Assembly: GCF_001661265.1 (NCBI RefSeq)
Contig: NW_017567008.1
Span: forward strand, 36,315-100,314
Source: Saitoella complicata NRRL Y-17804
Lineage: Eukaryota > Ascomycota > Saitoellomycetes > Saitoellales > Saitoellaceae
Length of the DNA stretch: 64,000 nucleotides
Direction: 5' to 3'
Both the position numbers and the translations under genes were made by a program. Positions within the stretch are counted from its first letter, which is position 1; each line of letters begins with the position of its first letter. Below, piece after piece: positions 61,739 through 64,000 of the stretch. The notes below the pieces were generated by a model. It searched no databases. It worked only from the letters and a program-made list of their open reading frames with translations, and had not been told where the DNA came from.

Positions 61739-62761
61739 TCACCTCCGGCTCCATCTTCTCCACCTCCTTCGGCCCCTCCGCCAACCACTCCCACCCCCCT
61801 TCCTCCACGCAACAACAACCCTCCCCCTCCCTGCCCCATCCCCCCAACTCTTAACCCCCTCCCACCCCTTCCCCTTCACAATCCCCTCCACCCTCCCCGC
61901 CTGTTCCCACCCCCCAACCTCCATCACCAACCCCCTCGCTCCACCCACAAACGCCTTCTCCGCAATCACATGATAAAACCCATCACCCGTCCCATCAGGC
62001 GAGAGCAGCGCGAGCCGTGGTTCGTGGTGTCGGACGGAGGGGGCAGTGAGGCGGGTCCAGTCGTGGGGGGGGATGTAGGGTGGGTTCGCGGTTACTAGGT
62101 CGACTTCGTTGGATGGGAGGGAGAAGGTTGGGTGCAGGATGTTGGCGTGGTGGAGTTTGGGGGGGTGGGGGAGGTGTGAGGCGAATGCTGCGATATTGTC
62201 TTTTGCGAGTTTGAGGGCGCGGGGGGAGATGTCGTAGGCGGCGATATGGGTCGTGGTTGGTGGGAGGACGGTGGAGAGGTAGAGGGGGATACAACCTGTG
62301 CCGGTACATAGGTCGATGATGTGGAGGGGTGGAGTGTTTTCTGCTGGTACCGTGATTTCTTTTTTTCCGTTGAATTGTTTTTGGAGTTTGCGTGGGATTT
62401 TTTGGGTCGTTGTTTGTATGAGGTTTTTCTGGATCAAGCTTGCGAGGTGGACCGTCCACTCCTCTGTTTCCCATCTCGGGATCAGGACACCTGGTCGACA
62501 CCCAATATCAATCCCCCCAAATGGCTGGGAGCCCAGCACGTATTGGAGTGGTACACCCTCAGCGCGTCGCATCACCATCCCGCGGAGCATCATGCGTCCT
62601 TCTTTGTAGTTTTCGACGGTGGTGCGTTCTTTGATAATGTCGTACATCCATTTCATTTCTGCTATTGATTGTTCGATTGTGCGGGTTTGGGGGAGGAGGT
62701 GGGGGATGAAGGGGGAGATATTGAGGCCTTTGCGGAGGTAGGCGGGTGATAGTCGGGGCAT
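61739..62761 (-). CDS. MTQ1: Release-factor glutamine methyltransferase Mtq1 (PrmC/HemK)
   Basis: 340 aa, single exon. It methylates the GGQ glutamine of the mitochondrial release factor. The N-terminal helical domain has EGVPLQYVLGSQPF and GVLIPRWETEEW (PrmC recognition region). The SAM fold has LCTGTGCIPL and the catalytic NPPY in VTANPPYIPPHDW. The Arg/Trp-rich last about 20 residues (GWRRGRRRWRRW) extend beyond the usual C-terminus. No strong presequence is visible, though the extreme N-terminus is basic. Confidence 0.93.
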   Translation of the reverse strand: MPRLSPAYLRKGLNISPFIPHLLPQTRTIEQSIAEMKWMYDIIKERTTVENYKEGRMMLRGMVMRRAEGVPLQYVLGSQPFGGIDIGCRPGVLIPRWETEEWTVHLASLIQKNLIQTTTQKIPRKLQKQFNGKKEITVPAENTPPLHIIDLCTGTGCIPLYLSTVLPPTTTHIAAYDISPRALKLAKDNIAAFASHLPHPPKLHHANILHPTFSLPSNEVDLVTANPPYIPPHDWTRLTAPSVRHHEPRLALLSPDGTGDGFYHVIAEKAFVGGARGLVMEVGGWEQAGRVEGIVKGKGWEGVKSWGDGAGRGRVVVAWRKGGGSGWRRGRRRWRRWSRR

Positions 62762-62816
62762 GGTATATCGACCTTGGAATAAGCTGGTGGATCGGGGGGT
62801 GAGGAGGACGAGACTA

Positions 62817-62893
62817 CGTTACAGGGCATCGTATACTGCTGTGTGCAAAATTCTTGACGCGCATTTTCGTACATGCGCGAGACCCCTGTAACG
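62817..62893. repeat. 10-bp inverted repeat with 57-bp spacer
   Basis: CGTTACAGGG (62817-62826) and CCCTGTAACG (62884-62893) are exact reverse complements, each including TA next to CAGGG. This lies just upstream of the transposase and may mark its 5' terminus or a small MITE-like insertion. Without the other end it stays uncertain. Confidence 0.4.
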
Positions 62894-62954
62894 GTAACAT
62901 AAAACACCTCCAAACAGCTCGAAAAAGGGTCTATGAAACTCAGTAAGGGTCGAA

Positions 62955-64000
62955 ATGCTTGGGAAGATATGTGCCGATATCGACCGCGACAAGGTAATCA
63001 ACCAATATGCTTCTGGGAAGGATGTCTACGAAATAGCGACCAACATTGAGAGGTCTCCTCGCACGGTTTACCGAATTGTGAAGAGATTCGAGGAGACAGG
63101 TCTTACTGAGCGTAAGGGCAACTCAACCTGCGGGCGCAAATCGGCTGTTGACGAGTTTCTGGGCTCGGTAAGTAGACTATTACTGCTCATGGGTACCACC
63201 GAGGGCATGACTAAATGACCGCAGCAAATCAAGTACCTGTACGACAAAAACCCTACCCTGTATCAAGACGACTGTGCTGAGTTCCTCAATGATCAATTCG
63301 CTACATCTCTATCGCGCTACCATGGCACCCGCTACCTGCAAAAGATTGGATATACCCGTAAGGTTTTGACCTTACGGGCAGCCCAGCGCAACCCTATCTT
63401 ACGCGCAAACCATGCCATTGAAATGGCTGACTATACTCAAGAGCAGCTGGTATTTGTCGACGAATCAGCCGTGGATGAGCGCACGGGTTCACGAAAATTT
63501 GGATACTCACCAATAGGCGCCCGCGCTATCCAGGAGAGGGTCTTTGGACATTCGACACGTTGGAGTGTGCTGCCGGCATTGACTATTGAAGGTTTGAAGG
63601 CGCTGCGGATCTTTCAGGGGTCCTTCAATGCTGACCAATTCGTCGAATTCATCGAAGAGGACCTCCTACCAATCGTTGGGCCATTCCCTGGTCCAAACAG
63701 TGTCATTGTGCTTGATAATTGTCGAATTCATCATGATCCAAGGGTTGCTGAACTCTTAGTGAACCAACATGGCTGCCGCATTGTGTTCTTACCGCCATAC
63801 TCACCCGACCTCAACCCAATTGAGCTCTGTTTCAGCATGATGAAGGCCTGGATGAAGCGCAATAACAACGACCCTGACGCCCGTCTCGACCCTGCCTCAT
63901 TTATTCGCAAAGCGATCGACTATATCAATGCAGATCTACGAAAAGATCCACAATTTGTACACGGGCTGTGGTTATGCGCTGACCGGCATGGATTTGCGCC
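62955..64000 (+). mobile_element. IS630/Tc1-mariner-type transposase (right end beyond window)
   Basis: Two exons (62955-63167 and 63225 to the edge; 57-bp intron with GTAAGT and CCGCAG) are open to the window end, giving at least 329 residues. A helix-turn-helix (GKDVYEIATNIERSPRTVYRIVKRFEETG) is followed by the DDE domain. First Asp in VFVDESAVDERTG, second in IVLDNCRIHHDP, and Glu in SPDLNPIELCF with 35 residues between the second and third. All three are present and there is no stop, so the gene is likely recent. The inverted repeat at 62817-62893 could be near its terminus. Confidence 0.85.

Overview
This is a filamentous- or dimorphic-ascomycete-type nuclear window. Genes are compact and carry zero to two short introns (51-94 bp, GTRNGY...YAG). 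Intergenic gaps are short, 5S rRNA genes are scattered singly rather than in tandem, and the gene set is fungal: alpha-aminoadipate lysine pathway, NAD-glutamate dehydrogenase, NAD-formate dehydrogenase, Vps68, Aim32, Edc1-like. The 5S sequence and low intron load would suit an early-diverging ascomycete (Taphrinomycotina-like), but I cannot assign a genus from the sequence alone.

Layout. 1-6344: the large COPII scaffold Sec16 (minus strand, 3' end beyond the window) and tRNA-Ser(AGA). 7.7-16.9 kb: an Edc1-type decapping activator divergent from TFIIF-alpha, then eRF1 and NAD-GDH. 17.0-26.8 kb: 5S genes A-C interleaved with an HD phosphohydrolase, Ntr2, an Aim32-like protein, a TrhO/TSTD2-like rhodanese protein, an apparent fusion carrying a 4'-phosphopantetheinyl transferase, and formate dehydrogenase. 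26.8-31.6 kb: a gene-poor stretch with 5S D and the decayed tail of an SF1 helicase-PD-(D/E)XK nuclease, then a small hydrophilic stress/allergen-like gene. 32.5-43.6 kb: a second protein with the same short module, a mitochondrial Cyc2/Mcr1-like reductase, 5S E, a NADAR protein, an Avt-type amino acid transporter, an unrecognised 711-aa protein, Hal3/PPCDC and Vps68. 43.8-50.5 kb: a 75-aa zinc protein, Gpi13, Ysh1 and a 58-aa serine palmitoyltransferase small subunit. 51-57 kb: 5S F, SER1 and LYS4 sharing one promoter, a secreted aspartic protease, 5S G. 58.3-64 kb: tRNA-Pro(TGG), a peroxisomal D-amino-acid oxidase, a peroxisomal-type enoyl-CoA isomerase, 5S H, the Mtq1 release-factor methylase, and an apparently intact IS630/Tc1-type transposase cut by the right edge.

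How the parts relate. Most genes are housekeeping and not clustered by pathway, but a few links are visible. LYS4 and the PPTase both serve lysine synthesis (the PPTase would activate Lys2). SER1 and LYS4 share a promoter with two Gcn4-type cores. The oxidase and isomerase both end in PTS1-like tripeptides. eRF1 and Mtq1 both belong to translation termination, in cytosol and mitochondrion respectively. The most unusual feature is eight near-identical 5S rRNA genes in 64 kb, two of which share a downstream tail like a 5S-headed SINE.

Exon boundaries were inferred by eye from splice consensus and reading frame. Starts were set at ATG codons; several longer open frames begin with non-ATG codons and were trimmed.
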